In this document: in pieces, positions 11,501-24,856 of the stretch | Numbering within the stretch: the stretch's first letter is position 1 | Layout: each line of letters starts with the position of its first letter | Source of the DNA: Rhizopus arrhizus | Taxonomy: Eukaryota; Mucoromycota; Mucoromycetes; Mucorales; Rhizopodaceae | Assembly (NCBI GenBank): GCA_024220505.1 | Contig: JAKZZE010000007.1 | Coordinates: forward strand, 1,860,001-1,924,000 | Direction of reading: 5' to 3' | Length of the DNA: 64,000 nt | Position numbers and translations under genes: made by a program | The notes under the pieces: generated by a model | The model's input: the letters and a program-made list of their open reading frames with translations, nothing else | Told to the model about the DNA's origin: nothing | Database searches by the model: none

Positions 11501-14500
11501 TCTCCAAGACTTAATCCGATCAAACAGTCTTTTTCTTCCTAACGGCTTCTCTTTCAAATCTCTTCTTTTTTCAATCTTTTTTGTTTCTTGTTCTTTAGAT
11601 TCCGTCCTCACTTCTTCACTCTGTTCATCTTCTGGCAATCCGGGAACAAATTCTGTCCAATTTGGCTTTTGTTGCGTATTCTTTTGGAATTCTGCTCTCG
11701 CACGGCCATTGTATTCGAGTCGATCGCGCATGCGGTTGACTGCATCAACTTTACTTCTTGCAATTTCCTCAACATCTTTAATCAAAAGAGATAGGGTTGG
11801 ATCATCTGTGGTAGGTGATCGCCAATAAAGAATCTGGACCATCTTATCTTTGGACCGAGGTGATTGTAGATTCCTGTCACCCTCAGTGCCTTCACCATCC
11901 ATATTGTCCTCTTCTGAGCCTGGCATTGAAATACTAAGTGCTGTTTCCAATATTTCTAAGAGATCCTTGTAAATATCCAATTCAGCTCTTTTTAACTCAA
12001 GTGGGTTTATTGATTCATCTAATGGCAAGTAATCTCCGAATATTGAATCGCCATCCCCAGCTTCTTTTTCCATTTGGTTATTTTTAAGCTCTGTTTCAGA
12101 TGCACCATCAATTTTCTCAATCTCAAGTTGTATATTTTCTATTCTTTCATTAATAATATGCTTAAGTTCCAATATACCATCATTGCAAACGTTAACATCC
12201 ATTTCACTTTGATGAATTTCAACACATAGCTCAGAGTGTTGCTCAAAGAAAGCAGCTACAACCCATCTTTCACAGACGCGGCAAAGGACGGGTGGTAAAG
12301 ACATAAGTTTGGACGAGATCACTTGTTGCTGCTGCTGTTCTACATTATGGGGCTCATCGTTTCCAGAAAGAACCTCGGAAGGTATATGAATAAATGGTTC
12401 AGATTTAGCTCGACTTCTTATTAATTCCTTTTGTGTTTCTGTATCAATTTCCTTGATTTCTGTTTCATTTGGAATATTTTCAGTATCCTTTTCTTTTACC
12501 ATGCTTTGACCACCCAACCATGGCTGCTTTTCAGTACTATGTGGTATAACAGCCATATCTACGAGGGACCATCGGCGAGCGATGACAGGCTTCATAACCC
12601 ACATTGTATGGTTAGGCTCGCTTGTGACTCTATTATACATAAGCATGCCTTTGCCTTCCATTTCAATTTGTGATCCATCCGAAGTGACAACATTAAAACG
12701 TACTTCAACAGTGTGTGAATCATCTGCTAATAACTCTTGAGTTGCCACATTAAGTACTTGTTTATCTTCAGCTGATAATAATTCAGTAATGCTATGTCCG
12801 ATCACTGACTGAGGATCCGTTCTATAAAAAAATAGAAAAAAAAAAAAAAAAAAAAAGATTATTTTTCTCTGCTCTGTCATTGATTTAATTTTTATGCCTT
12901 TACCCAACAACATCCAACCAGACAGGACTTACATATTGAATAGCAGTAGTACCTAAGCTAAGTTCGACAATGATAGTAGAGTTTTGACTTCTTTCTGCCT
13001 CTTTTTGAAGTTGCAAGTCGTCTAAAACTTCATACTCACCCACAGAAACATCATACGATTCACCAGTAAACGATTGGACATCCTTTGCAGTTTCATCAGC
13101 AAATATGCGCACATTGTCATCATCGTCGTCATCCGTTTCTATCTTTGATACATTGCTTATAGATTCCATATCTTCTGTCTCAGCATCACTATCAGGAACA
13201 GATGATGCAGCCGTGGCAGAGCCGGGCGCTGACCAAAATCCCCTTTCGGCAGCCCACCATTCAACTACACGGTTAAGAGCAGCTATACCAAGCAACAACC
13301 TCACATACCATTCTCGACAGGGCCATTCGTGGTGTGCATCCCATCTTGACCCAATAGCTTGAAGTTTGGATACAGCATCGGCGCATGCACCACTTGTTTC
13401 AAGAATCTCGTCAAGGGATGTATCCATAACATTTTGTGCTAATGTAATCAACTCTTGAAGTGTCAATATAAATGGTGTGGGCAAGTAAGAATCTTCAGAG
13501 ATAAAGGTAACCATGGTATTTGAAGCAGCGGCCGTCAAAAGGCATGAGTTCAATGGATCATGAATATTACTTGCTTTATTCTCAACTGTTTTAGAAATAT
13601 GAAACTGCTTATGAGTAGGTGGCCCTTCATTGGATCCCTCAATTACTGATGATAAGCTTCTTTTATGGGGTAGACTATTCAAGCTGGACGGATTAGACTG
13701 TTGGTGCAAAGCAAATCCAGGAGATGATGAATGCTTATCTATTTCTGTCAAGCTTAACAATCGAGACTTAAGTACCTCTTGGTTTTCTGGCGTGTCTTTG
13801 GGTGCCTCGTCACCTATTTGTTCATCATCTTCGCCGTCATGATCTGTATCGTCGCTGCCAACTGAGCAAACCCCTTCTTCTAATATTTCATCCATGTTTT
13901 CCACGTATTGTAACCCTCGTTCGACATATTCATTCAAACCATCAATAATTTTACGAAGTTCTGAATCACATGCTTCTTTGGCAAACTGTAATCTAGCTTT
14001 AATCGAATGCTGAACTTGAGTCATGATGTTTAGATCTGAATCTCCGTAGTGATGTGAGCCTAGCATGTGACTAAGATGGCCAAAGGTCCCCATTCTATTT
14101 CCAGAATTATAGAATCTATAGCCTACACGCTTTGCTAAGCTCTTTTGAGTCACTGGATTCTTTATTGACTTGATTCTTTGTGGAAAAGAAAGTGGACTAC
14201 CAGAAGCGGAAGATGGCGTACTACTATCAGGATTCATGGACAGAGGCGATATAATGTCCAAGTCTACTGTTTGATCTTTTACTGCCATCCCGGCGGTGGT
14301 ATTAGCCGTGACTGGCTGAGCTTGCTCTTCCAGTGGATGTTGCAAATCATGTAAGTCTAGTGATAAATTATGCGAGTTCCTGTTTGACGACCTGTGTTGC
14401 TCTACCCTATGTTTTTTCTGATATTCTGACGAAACAGGCGGCGATTTTGCTTGTGGTTCGTGTTGTGAAAAGGAATGCTCAACTGGTTGGCTTTCATTTT

Positions 14501-17004
14501 CATTTGAAAACGTGGCAAGACTTCTTACAGATTGTCTGTGAAGTTTTGGCTTGGAATAATGTTCAGCACCTGTTTTGACCGTATTCCACCAGTTGGAAAG
14601 TAAACGGTTCACCAGAGAGTCACGACGACTGGAACTAGCAAGGGGTATTGTTGGTGATAGAGGCTGTTGAGTTGTGGGTGTTTCAGTTGTATTTTCTTGC
14701 TGAGTGGATGACCTACGTCGGATTTCCTGTGCTTTGATGACCTTATATTCCTCCAACCAGTCTACCCAGGGAATATTGTTCACCAATCTATGGTAATCTG
14801 CATCTTTGCTAATACCTAGTAAGCCTTCAGTTGCCGTAACCATAATAGTTGGCATATTGGTATCATCCTGAGGTAATCGACGGAGCTGTGCTGCTGAGTA
14901 GCGGCGATCAATGCTTTCTGCAGGAACACTACTAGTGCTTCCTGCACTATTTATTCGACGGTGTTTACTCTGTGATTTACTTTCCGAATTTAACACTCGC
15001 AAACTACACCATCGTCTTATTTTTGCTGAACGTGACATGAACAACTTTTTTGCATAGTCTTCATCAGATCCAACAGTTACATTATTAAAATCATGTAGTG
15101 AAGAAGAAGTTGGCATGGAATGAAGATGACCAAATCGGGCATGTTTGTGTTTAGCAATGGCTATAGTTAAATTAGGGAAGAATTGGTACAAACATAATAC
15201 AACTATTTTTATATTACTTACTGCTTTGATAATTAGATGCTTTCTTATTACTAAAGTAATCTTCGTCGTTCCCACCAACAACACCTGGAGTGCAAGATAT
15301 GTTTGCACTTGTCGTATCTTGTTTCATTTGAACTTCATTCAAAAGCATAGCGGGATATATAGGAGAATCATCTGCGGGAAGAGAGCCGGTAAACTGTCCA
15401 AAGCTTTCATGAGTTGATTGAGTATCTGCATCCAGAGTCATTTCAACAACATCTTTATCTGTTTCTTGATGATGTCCATCTATATTTGGCAAAGAACGTC
15501 GATCTCTTACCGATCTTCGCTTGCTTGTTAATTGCCTTCTTAAACGAGAATGAAGCGAATGTTCGTAGGCCCCCTCCGAAGCAGGAGGTGGATAGATGGG
15601 TGGGTCAGGCAGATCATTCTTTTGAGGAGGTTCAACGATGGATAATGGATGGTGTATCCCATCAATGAGATCTACAGGTGGTGTTTCTAATATTGGATTT
15701 GGAGAATTTCCACTAACAATATCTGCTAATTCAGAAGTGGGAATATTACGAAATAAGCTCATTGAAGAACGACGTCTCGGTTTACTAGATGAGATATGAG
15801 GCGTATGGGGTGTTGAAATTGATGTATACGAGTGTGTTACTGATGGAGATACACATGCTGAACGAGGTCCGTTACCACCAGAAGTATGTGCTCTCATTCG
15901 ATCTATTTTTTTTTGTTTGAAAAAAGTTAGAACTTGCTTACATAATATAAAGTACCCTTATTTACGGGGAGAGGAAACAGGAGAATAGTACTCTTCACTT
16001 GCTAAAGTAGAAACGGTTATCACAGAAGATGCAGACGATTTACGCTCATGAACAGAATTTTTTTTTACGGGTGACACTTGTGTTGTACTATCCACTCCAT
16101 AACATTCATCATCCAATTTGGTATCTATCGATAATTTTTTTTCTTTAGGAATAGAACCCTCTGTTGAAGCAGAAGGTAGCATTTCTAAAGATTCTTCACG
16201 CTTTGGTTGCTGCTGCTGTAACTGCTGTTGCCTATCCTCTCTTAATTTTGATAAAGATCCAGATTTTAAAGAAGCATCGTCTGTCATATTTTGTGGCGAT
16301 GGAATAGAAGTGGTTATATTAGGCTGTTTATGTGTATATCCTAAGGGCGGAATCAATGGCTTTGTGGATTGAGTCATTGGTGTGGTAGGAATTGAGTCGT
16401 GATGAGCCATAGATGATGAGGCGTCAATCCAACTTGCACGCTTTGATCGTACCATGTATTTTCCTCCACTACCAGCAGGAGGACTTGAGTATTTTGGCGA
16501 GAAAGAAGTAGAAGTAGGAGGAGGAGAGCGAGTTGTATGTTGTACGTGTGGGGTATCATGTTCGCTTCCTGGAATACTATTATACTCAACATCAGCTAAA
16601 AATGATTTGCGATGATATACATCTCCTGAGGCTGATAAAATGGAACTTGTTGGTGAAGTGGAGCAATTTGCGGTGTTTTCGACAAACGCTTGTTGAATAG
16701 GTGTAGCATTTTTTGAGCGATTTTGCTCACTGAATTCATCAACAGAATAAATAGAAGATCGACTTGCTCGTCTCTTTAATATCAAAGGTTGTGGAATTGG
16801 GACACTCTTTAATTTGTTACAGGGTGATGAAGAAGGTGTGATTTCTGCTGATGTTGTAATTGGGCTGACGGTGACAGGAGCAGCTTGCGCTCTTTCAGAG
16901 GGTTGTATTAAAGATATAGAGTCGACCGCTGAATTTTGGTCAAGCTTACTTTGTGTTTTGTAGTCTTTATTAAGCTTTTCCTTTTCTTCTTCTACTGTAT
17001 TCAT
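8588..17004 (-). CDS. rim15: Rim15/Cek1-type protein kinase (PAS, zinc finger, AGC kinase, receiver)
   Basis: Greatwall-family kinase which, in yeast Rim15, integrates TORC1/PKA signals for quiescence entry. Seven exons: 17004-15966, 15902-15222, 15160-12904, 12821-10851, 10790-10269, 10221-8874, 8817-8588, about 2,680 aa. Order: long Ser/Pro-rich disordered N-terminus; PAS-like segment ([13 protein letters not shown] joined across an intron to TDPQSVIG) near residue 1310; CRVCERW..HSELC zinc finger near 1500; kinase domain from about 1858 ([60 protein letters not shown]); C-terminal receiver domain (LIADDNP, FLDIRMP, AVTAY, SKPV) with its phospho-acceptor Asp and Lys present. The kinase insert between DFG and APE is long, as in this family. 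One base appears to be missing after [10 protein letters not shown] near 10708-10711, or a 65-nt intron lies there (see findings). ATG 17004 is the first in frame; an upstream exon is possible. Confidence 0.9.
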
Positions 17005-19544
17005 GAAAGAGTCATTCAATGATTGGAAAGAAATAACCTTTTTTTGTGTGTGCGAAAGGAGTTTTATTTGAGCGCCGTTTAGTGACGTGAAATATATGCT
17101 AGCAAGCACATTCAGGTTTCCTTAGATGAAAATCACAGACTTAAGCTTGATCACAAAGCAGTGACGCAATTGTGATCGTAGAAGAGTATAATGGCTTTGT
17201 ACCAAAGTTGAACGATAAATAACTGAAGTAGTATTTGTTGTAAAATTAACGTAGAACTTTAGTAAAATCAAAATTGGATTGTACACAAAAAGCTGTTAAA
17301 AAAAGACGCTTTTTTCTTTTTTAGTCATCTTTGATAAATGTAAAGGTTATACTAAAGTTTAAGATTTTGTGCTTCTGAGAGAATTAGATAGCATGTTTTA
17401 TAGCAATCAAGAAGTCAAAACAGTTGGATGAATTTTTATAACATCAGTTTAATTGAAAAACTTGGTTTAGAAAATGCAAGGAATGAAACAAATTGTATGC
17501 AGCGATTTTTCTAAATAGCGCACATGTGTTTAATGTATTACAGAAGATCACCTCAAGTTTTTTTTATAAAAGTACAAATACAGATTTTTCTTGATGGCCA
17601 TGCATTCTAAATGTTTAAGAAATCGAACAATTTATAATATATTCTCCTTGATAATGTGTTTGACACTACTTTAATACAAATTATCAAAACTTTCCCTTCA
17701 ACTCTGTTCAAGAGATTATGCAGCTACTTCTGTCACTAACTATGCATTACAGTACCATGCTAATAATACCATCATTGAACCAATTAAAGTAATGCTTAGA
17801 AAATGATATAAAACGAAAAATAATATCATTTTGTATCACATTATCAGCGAAAATATAATTATAACTGTATACATAGTCTAGAACTAAGCTATAATTTAAA
17901 TGTACTTGGAAGCATTCGTTCTCAAAGATAATTTAAAAAGTAGGAACATTATAGAGACACTAATATTTCTTTTACTTATTTTATTGTTCCTAGTGATTCA
18001 ATTAGGATACCTAAGAGATATATACATGAAGAAGACAATACACTAAAAAGTTAAAAGAAATTCTTGGAATCATAAAAAGAATAAGAACTTTGCTTATCCG
18101 TTTCAGATCATTCTCCCCCCCCCTTTTTTTTTTTGCTTTGAGTTTTGCATTTTCAGCTATTCTGATGCGAATGAGCTGATTTCAATTTAAATACATTAAT
18201 GGAGATAAACATTTAAAAGCCCATAGGAAGAATCCACATTTATTAAAACAATGTTTGGTCTCGAAAGTCCAACGAAAAAAAAGATATGAAGATGTTATGA
18301 ACGTTTAATAAGAAAACAAATATTCTTTATTTACAATCATGACACATCTTTGGAAATTTACTAAGAAAGCATTATATGTGAAATAAATGGAGAGAAAAAT
18401 CTTTCTATCCTTTAGAGATATGGAATTTGTTGCAATCATAGCATCCTTCACCTGCACTCCTCTTTACATTCATTTTATACTTCTTCCCATTTTCCGGTCT
18501 CCTTTTATGCCTCTGAATGAAAAGTTTCAGGCTGCAGCGAAAGATCGATCAAAAAATTCCCAAGGATCAAAAAAAAAAAGATTGAGTAACGAGAAACAGG
18601 AGATAAGACGTGTCTTTCTTAATTAGTCATTGTTGGAGAAAGTAGACTTTTTTTTTTTGGTAATAAAAGATCACTCTCTTTTTTACACCAATATAAGGGG
18701 TACTACCCAATGAAATTGTAACATTTCATAAAGCATAAATTTGAACAAGATTAAAATCTGTGAAACATTGTACATAGCCATAATATGCAATTCACGACTT
18801 CCTTCCTTTCCATACCATTTTTATTGTCTTGCATCCAATCAAGATGCGCGGTATCTTTTTGTACCTGAAAATAAAATAAAAAAGGTCAGCAAAACTATAT
18901 GAACAGGTGAATATCATGAAGAGAATAAACCAGGTAATTGTATCAAGCTATACATTTGCTTTTAATTGAAGAGGAAAGACAGGAACAATCCTCAATATTC
19001 TAGACCAGAAAATACAACAGCAAAAATAAGTACAAGACTAAAGCATCTTTGAATTACTTGGTAATGTGTTGAATATTTTTACTTGATAATGAGGGTCAAA
19101 TATAATAAACAATTATGCAATATTCTTTATTGGTGCTTAATTAGAATATGTTGTATATTCACCGCAATATCATTTGTGTAAAGTTATGACGCATACAGAA
19201 TATATAATAATAACAAGAACATTATGCAGCCCCATTCTCTCGCTTACTAAAAGTGAGAGGAAGAGTAGCAGTTCGCGATAAAAGGGTCCTCATATAATTT
19301 ATACTAGTTGAATTTGATTCGAGAATATCAATGTATGAGGTTAAATAAAACCAACCTGAGCCTTAGTGTACAACTTTAGGCGGCAAATTATACGGTTATA
19401 AACTTCATACCATAAATGCCGTAATTTATGCTTCTTCTGTCGTTGGAGTTGGGGTAGGATGAATGATCTTTTGTTGCACTGCATTAGTGCTGATTTTAAT
19501 ATCAACAAAGCCCCATCATGCACGCAACGGGGATTTTTTTTTCT
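17005..19544. other. Intergenic, no gene recognised
   Basis: About 2.5 kb of AT-rich sequence upstream of rim15. It probably contains the rim15 5' region, and possibly an upstream non-coding exon. Short open frames (for example 18387-18626, +) have no recognisable motif. Homopolymer stretches occur near 18114-18136. No RNA gene was seen. Confidence 0.5.
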
Positions 19545-20078
19545 CATTATTAATGAAAATTTTAATGATTATTAAAATATCTTAAGTATAAGGACTAAAT
19601 ATGAGGCAAATGCATGAAGCAGTGACTTGGAATGAACATTCAAAGATATTAGCATAAAGAATTATAAGCAGAGAGTTTTAATAGTTCCTTCTGGATTTGG
19701 TTGATGACAATCTCATCCAAGACAAGAGTCTACTCAAAGAATTGTTGCTACTGAGATTTCCATATAAATTAGATGAATGTAGTAAGAGAATCATGTATTG
19801 TAAACTTGTCATGACAATGTAGGATGCAATACTTGGATATCCTAAGTATAAATAAATCCTAAAATATTGAGCGGACAAGTATTTTTTTGGAAGCTGCTTT
19901 CCACAAGTTTTGTTTTTGAATGCAAGTAAAGAGCATATGCTTCTCTGTTTCTGTAATTTACGCAATTGATGATATTCGTCTTTATATTTACTGGGATGAT
20001 TCTGTGCAAGTTGGATCGAGTGGATAATTTTTAATAAAGAAGTCTGTACCATACTCTGCTACCTTTGTTTTGTTTTTT

Positions 20079-20149
<71 letters not shown>

Positions 20150-21110
20150 ATTGTTCAAAACTTGTTCTGACAATCCAGTGAAACAGGTTATGAGCCACGA
20201 GTTGATACATAACAAAAGATATTTTACTATAAAATCTTTTTGAAAGACATGTAGTAGGCAGAAAATGCTATAAATTGAAAAGTATGAGTGTATTGGCAGT
20301 GTATTCTCTGTCACAACAAAGAATTAATGTTGTGAATGAATGTTAACCGAGCGATCAAACTGGTTGATGGTTTCTTTATGGAATATAGTTCGTTGATCGG
20401 TGTTGAACCATATTAGATATCCATAGTACGTGATGTAGCCTAATTATTGAGAGTCAAACAGCCTGAGACTACTGTTAGCTATCCACTTTTTAAGTTCTTG
20501 ATTGTTGAACGTGGATCCACCGAGTAAGGGAAATACTACTGACTTTGAACAGCTTACTTGGGAATTAGATGCACTATTGTGTACTTTTAAACGCTTTTGT
20601 AGCTCTAAAAATTCTTCCTTAGAATTGATAAAGATTAGTATATTATTTGTGTATGCTAATCATTTGGCTGATCTTGGTGCTGCTAATTGTAGGTCCGAGT
20701 TGGACCTTCTCGCTTTAAGATAGTAATCACTGTTGATTTCAATGTTAAGAATAAATAGTAAAAATAGTTTTAGCGCAAGATTGAAAAGCATGGATGAACT
20801 CGACTCTCTTTGACATAGTCTATTTATGTTGACTGAAATTAATTTGCCAAAGAAAAGGTCGTGGGTACACTTGATGAATTTATCTGGAAAACCAAACCGA
20901 TTTAGTATTTTGAATAATTATTTGGGATGAGTACAATCAAAGTCTTTTGTTTGATCCAACATAATTTCTGAATTATCTGATATTGAATTTGATATAGTGG
21001 CATATGATAAACTCTGATTGGAAACGATTGATTAATTTTGATAGATTAGCCATCATCCTGCTTTTCATCATTCTTCTAAAGAATTTACAATCTATATTTA
21101 ACGCAATAGC
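19545..21110 (-). mobile_element. Decayed LINE relic, same family as the 54-60 kb LINE
   Basis: Base-level similarity to the LINE at 54.2-59.9 kb is visible throughout. The 3' untranslated tail at about 19553-19680 matches about 54166-54290, the C-terminal coding part at 19670-20060 matches about 54290-54694, and 20149-21110 matches about 55470-56910. The relic lacks the counterpart of about 54695-55465 and has a 68-T tract in that place. Frames are broken everywhere, although pieces such as KIIHSIQLAQNHPSKYKDEY still align with the younger copy. It also lacks the solo LTR found in the younger copy. Confidence 0.8.
20081..20148. repeat. 68-nt poly-T homopolymer
   Basis: Uninterrupted T run inside the LINE relic; read on the element's sense (minus) strand it is poly-A. 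It sits exactly where about 770 bp of the LINE is missing relative to the fuller copy. Confidence 0.9.
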
Positions 21111-22582
21111 ATTGAAATTTTCTAATGTTTTTTTGTGGTCTCTAAAGTCCCAGTCATCAATGTTTTGTTGTTGTCTTGACTTGATTCCACTGTGTTATAA
21201 ATCAAATTTATTAGAATTGAGGAACTTTATTTGTTCTTACAAAAACTTGTGTCGATTCCTAATTGACTTTTCAGTATTAGTTTATCATCAATTGAAGAAG
21301 GACATGGCGAGCATACGAATTTGATTCTAAATAGTCATTTTTGATTTCTTTCTAAAGGGTTTACCATCAATCTCTTTTAATTTTTATGACCACAAGAAGG
21401 TAAAATAAAACAATCTACTTGCTAATTATTTAATCTTAGCTTTTGGCTTATCAAACAAGTCTTCATCACATCGCAGTACGGGAAATCTAGTTTTAATAAA
21501 AGCTGTTGTTATGAGGACAACTTCAAAAGAAAAAAGCAAAAATTAGTGCTAACCATACTTTCTAATCAAAGTAGAGTTGGTGTACATAACAACTGTGTTT
21601 TCATACCAATTTCTGACACACGTAAATAGAAACATAATAAATAGAATCACAATCGATAATCAAAAGTAAATATTATTATTTTTTTGGTTGTTGTCTTTTT
21701 CACTACAGAAATTGATTTTTCTCATTTTAATGAAAAATTGTCTTATTTGGAAAGACTGTATATGGTATAGTTACCAGATTTGTTAGTACCTTTGGTTCTT
21801 CAAATAGATAATATTCAAACAAAACACATCATTTATCTATGTAAGATCTAACCACGGCCTATTGTATACTGCAATGATTCTATTACTTGAGCATAAAAAT
21901 AAAAATGAAGATATAAAAAAAAAGACAATTGATTATGTTGAATGGTATAATTCAATTAGTGACTATGTAAATTGATAGATAGGTCAAGATGAAGCAGGTT
22001 ACATAAAATCATAAATAAAGCAAATAGTCTAGAGTATGTAACTATTTGGTCATATTCTTATATGTAGAATGACTATAAGAGTAAACTCTGAGGTGAATAA
22101 TATGGCTTACACTTTACAAAGTGATGAATTTCTAATAAAGTTGTGATTTATATTAAAAAGATTTGATTTGCTTGGATCAAATTTCCAGGTTTTAGGAACA
22201 GTTTTATTGTTGATTGCTAGATTCTACTGTTTCATACAAACTTATTAAAGATACTATAACTAATAAAATCTTTAAGAAATCTGAATTTATAAAAAAAAAG
22301 AAAAGAAAAAAACTCCTATTTCTTGCTCACTTCAAGTGACAAGTGAACATTACAAAAAGTGTACGTATTTCATTATGAAATGAAGCATGTGACAAAAAAG
22401 GTTTGTGTAACCATTCTTATTTTTTAAGCTTAAATTACATCATAATGATTTAAGGGTGTTGTCTTTGATCGCGTCAAGTAAATAAACTCAATGATACGTT
22501 CCTTTATGAATGCAAAACAATCTTTTTTTTTATTTCTTTTTTAAAAAATTAGAAAAAAAAACAAAATTCAACTTTAATTCTA
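21111..22582. other. Intergenic, no gene recognised
   Basis: AT-rich sequence; the first about 200 bp may be further decayed LINE. The rest has no ORF, RNA or repeat that I can support. It includes the upstream region of the DUF1206 gene, with an A/T-rich stretch at about 22520-22570. Confidence 0.45.
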
Positions 22583-24040
22583 ATGCCCAATGATCATGAC
22601 ACTATTCATAAAAATAACGATAAAACTAAAATAAAGACGAAAAGACAGTGTATTCCATCATTTATTTCAATGTTTAAACATAAAGGGGGCTCTTCTTCAA
22701 GTACAAATGAACAATTACCAACAGTTATCACTACAAGCTCAAAAATACAAAGTAAAACAATTCGTAGAGCATCAGAGCTACATTTCTTTCAAGGAGGTGT
22801 ACCAAAGAGATATGAGGATACTTTAAAATGGATTGGAAGACTAGGTTTTATAGCAAAAGGCATTGTTTATGGATGTATAGGTGTGTTAACTTTGACAAAT
22901 TTGACTGGTGCATGGACTCCAAATGGTAGTGCAGGAAATGAATCCCCACAGGTAAATGAAGAAGATTTAATTTTCCTTTTTTGTAAATCATAACTGATAT
23001 ATTCAGTGGAAAAAAGGGTGCTTTTTTGTTATTGGGTGGTATTCCATCCGTTGGTAGACCTATACTGATTGTTATGGCTGTTGGTCTATGTTTGTATATC
23101 ATTTGGAGGTATGAATTTTTATATATTTGCTACATAAAATTAATTAATAATACACATCCAAATAAATAGATTTTGGGAAGCAATCACAGGTCAAGGCAGT
23201 GATGCCTCATTCAGCAAAAAGAAAAACTTTTTTCGGTACCGTCTGTCACCCTTTGTAAGTGGGATTGTTTACACAGCATATGCTTACTATGTGATACACA
23301 TGATCTTTCAAACAGAAGAAGAACAGCAGGCATCCGCTTCCAGTAAGACATTTCCTGCTTCCTGGACCGGATCTAGTATTGGAAAGGCCGGTATTGTGCT
23401 ATTGGGCATTGCATTCTTGATTGCGTTTTTCACACAAATGATCAACGCAGTTCAAGGAACATTCATTAAAGATTTAAAGACAAGTGAACCTAGTGCTCGA
23501 AAATGGGAAGCCTTTATTATTCATACCATGGGTCGAATTGGTTTCTTTGGACGTGCTGCTTTGTTTGGTACTATGAGCGGCTTCTTTTGGGATTCACTAG
23601 CGAAACGGAACGAATCCGGAAATAAAAACATGGTTGCTGCTGCTGTCAGCAAACTCGCAAATTCGAAGGGTGGTAGGTTCTTTATGGTTGTTCTAGGTGT
23701 AAGCCTTGTGATCTACGCTAGCTTTGCAGTCTTGAATGCTTACTACAAGTACTTTCCGACACCACCTCCAACTCGTCAAGAGTTTTATACCAACGAATTC
23801 GTGCATCCAGAACTGAGCGAGTCTGACATAGAAAATCAAGTAAATGAAATGTCTGCCCAACATAATCCAAGCGAGAAAGAGAACAAAGGCTCCATTTCAT
23901 CATTCTTTGAACGGCATTTCCCATCTTTTTATAAGCAAAGAGACATCACCATTCAAAATGATCAACACATTGGATTTCTTTCAAAGCTTTTGCTTCGAAA
24001 AAATAGAAACGCACATTCTAAAGAGTCAAATACTCATTGA
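22583..24040 (+). CDS. DUF1206-type polytopic membrane protein
   Basis: Three exons (22583-22951, 23017-23108, 23170-24040) encode 443 aa. The second exon begins GAFLLLGG, so the phase-consistent acceptor is the AAG at 23016 rather than the nearer CAG. Three repeated pairs of membrane helices are visible: LGFIAKGIVYGCIGVLTL with RPILIVMAVGLCLYIIWRFW; SPFVSGIVYTAYAYYVIH with GIVLLGIAFLIAFFTQMI; and GRIGFFGRAALFGTMSGFF with FMVVLGVSLVIYASFAVL. A repeated helix pair of this kind, with a G-x-x-A/G-K/R-G start, is what defines DUF1206, a family better known from bacteria and of unknown function. The N-terminal about 85 residues are basic and Ser-rich, and the C-terminus is hydrophilic. Function unknown; probably an integral membrane protein. 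Confidence 0.85.
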
Positions 24041-24856
24041 AATCAAATAGCTGGACAGAAAGCAGATTGTAATATTTTTAGTCATGTATATATTTATTAA
24101 CTTTAATTATTTAATAAACATGTAGTATTTGCGTAAAATATAAAATTATAACAATAATATAGCTCTATAATGAGTATATATTAACTCAAATTTGAGGTTT
24201 TTATTCAAAATTCAATCTATGGATTGCTCAATTCTCCTTGATCCATAACATAATCTTCGAGAAGGTTTGATCTTTGGTAAACATAAGCATGCTGATATAG
24301 TTATTTATAGGAAGGGTAAAGTATCATATAAGAGACAATTAACTATTGTATAGAAGAAAATAGTCAAAAAAAGGCAAATAAAACTGTTATATTTTTTAAA
24401 AAAAAGATTTTTTTTTTGGTGTTTGCTCAACTCGAACCATTAATGTTGTTGAAAGCAAATTGAAGAGAGAAAAGCTTCTGAATAACAAAGCACTTACCAA
24501 TAGAGCCTCAAAACCTTGTAATAAAGCTCTTTTTAGTGACTTGAGTGGCTTCTGTCGCTATTCGGTTCAAAATTTGATTTATGTCTTAATAAACAACCTC
24601 CTTAAATTTGGCATTTAATGTGCCAAATTTTTTTTAGTGCCAAAAATGATTATTTATGTTCCTGCGGTTTTTAAAAATGTGTCAGTGATTTTGGGGAAAG
24701 TGTATTACGCTTCAGATTTAATCTTCATGATGTACTACCCATAGGCTAGTTTGCCCTTTTAGAGACTTGTTCAATTCATGTTTTCACCATCATTTAATTA
24801 ATAAATACCGGGTTTTTATTATGGTACTACTATGTTTATTTTATTTGATATCGAAT
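24041..24856. other. Intergenic, no gene recognised
   Basis: AT-rich stretch between the DUF1206 gene and the propeller gene, which end towards each other. One perfect 10-bp inverted repeat with a 7-nt loop lies at 24604-24630. Nothing else could be supported. Confidence 0.45.

Noticed and set aside
17005..17109. Extension of the rim15 reading frame upstream to 17109
   Set aside because: The frame there opens at a GTG with a stop just upstream and no ATG; ATG 17004 is the first usable start, though a spliced upstream exon remains possible.
18387..18626. 79-codon plus-strand frame in the rim15 upstream region
   Set aside because: No motif, no neighbouring gene structure, and the composition resembles the surrounding non-coding sequence.
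23001..23016. CAG at 23006 as the acceptor of the first DUF1206 intron
   Set aside because: It shifts the frame; the AAG at 23016 keeps GAFLLLGG in frame.
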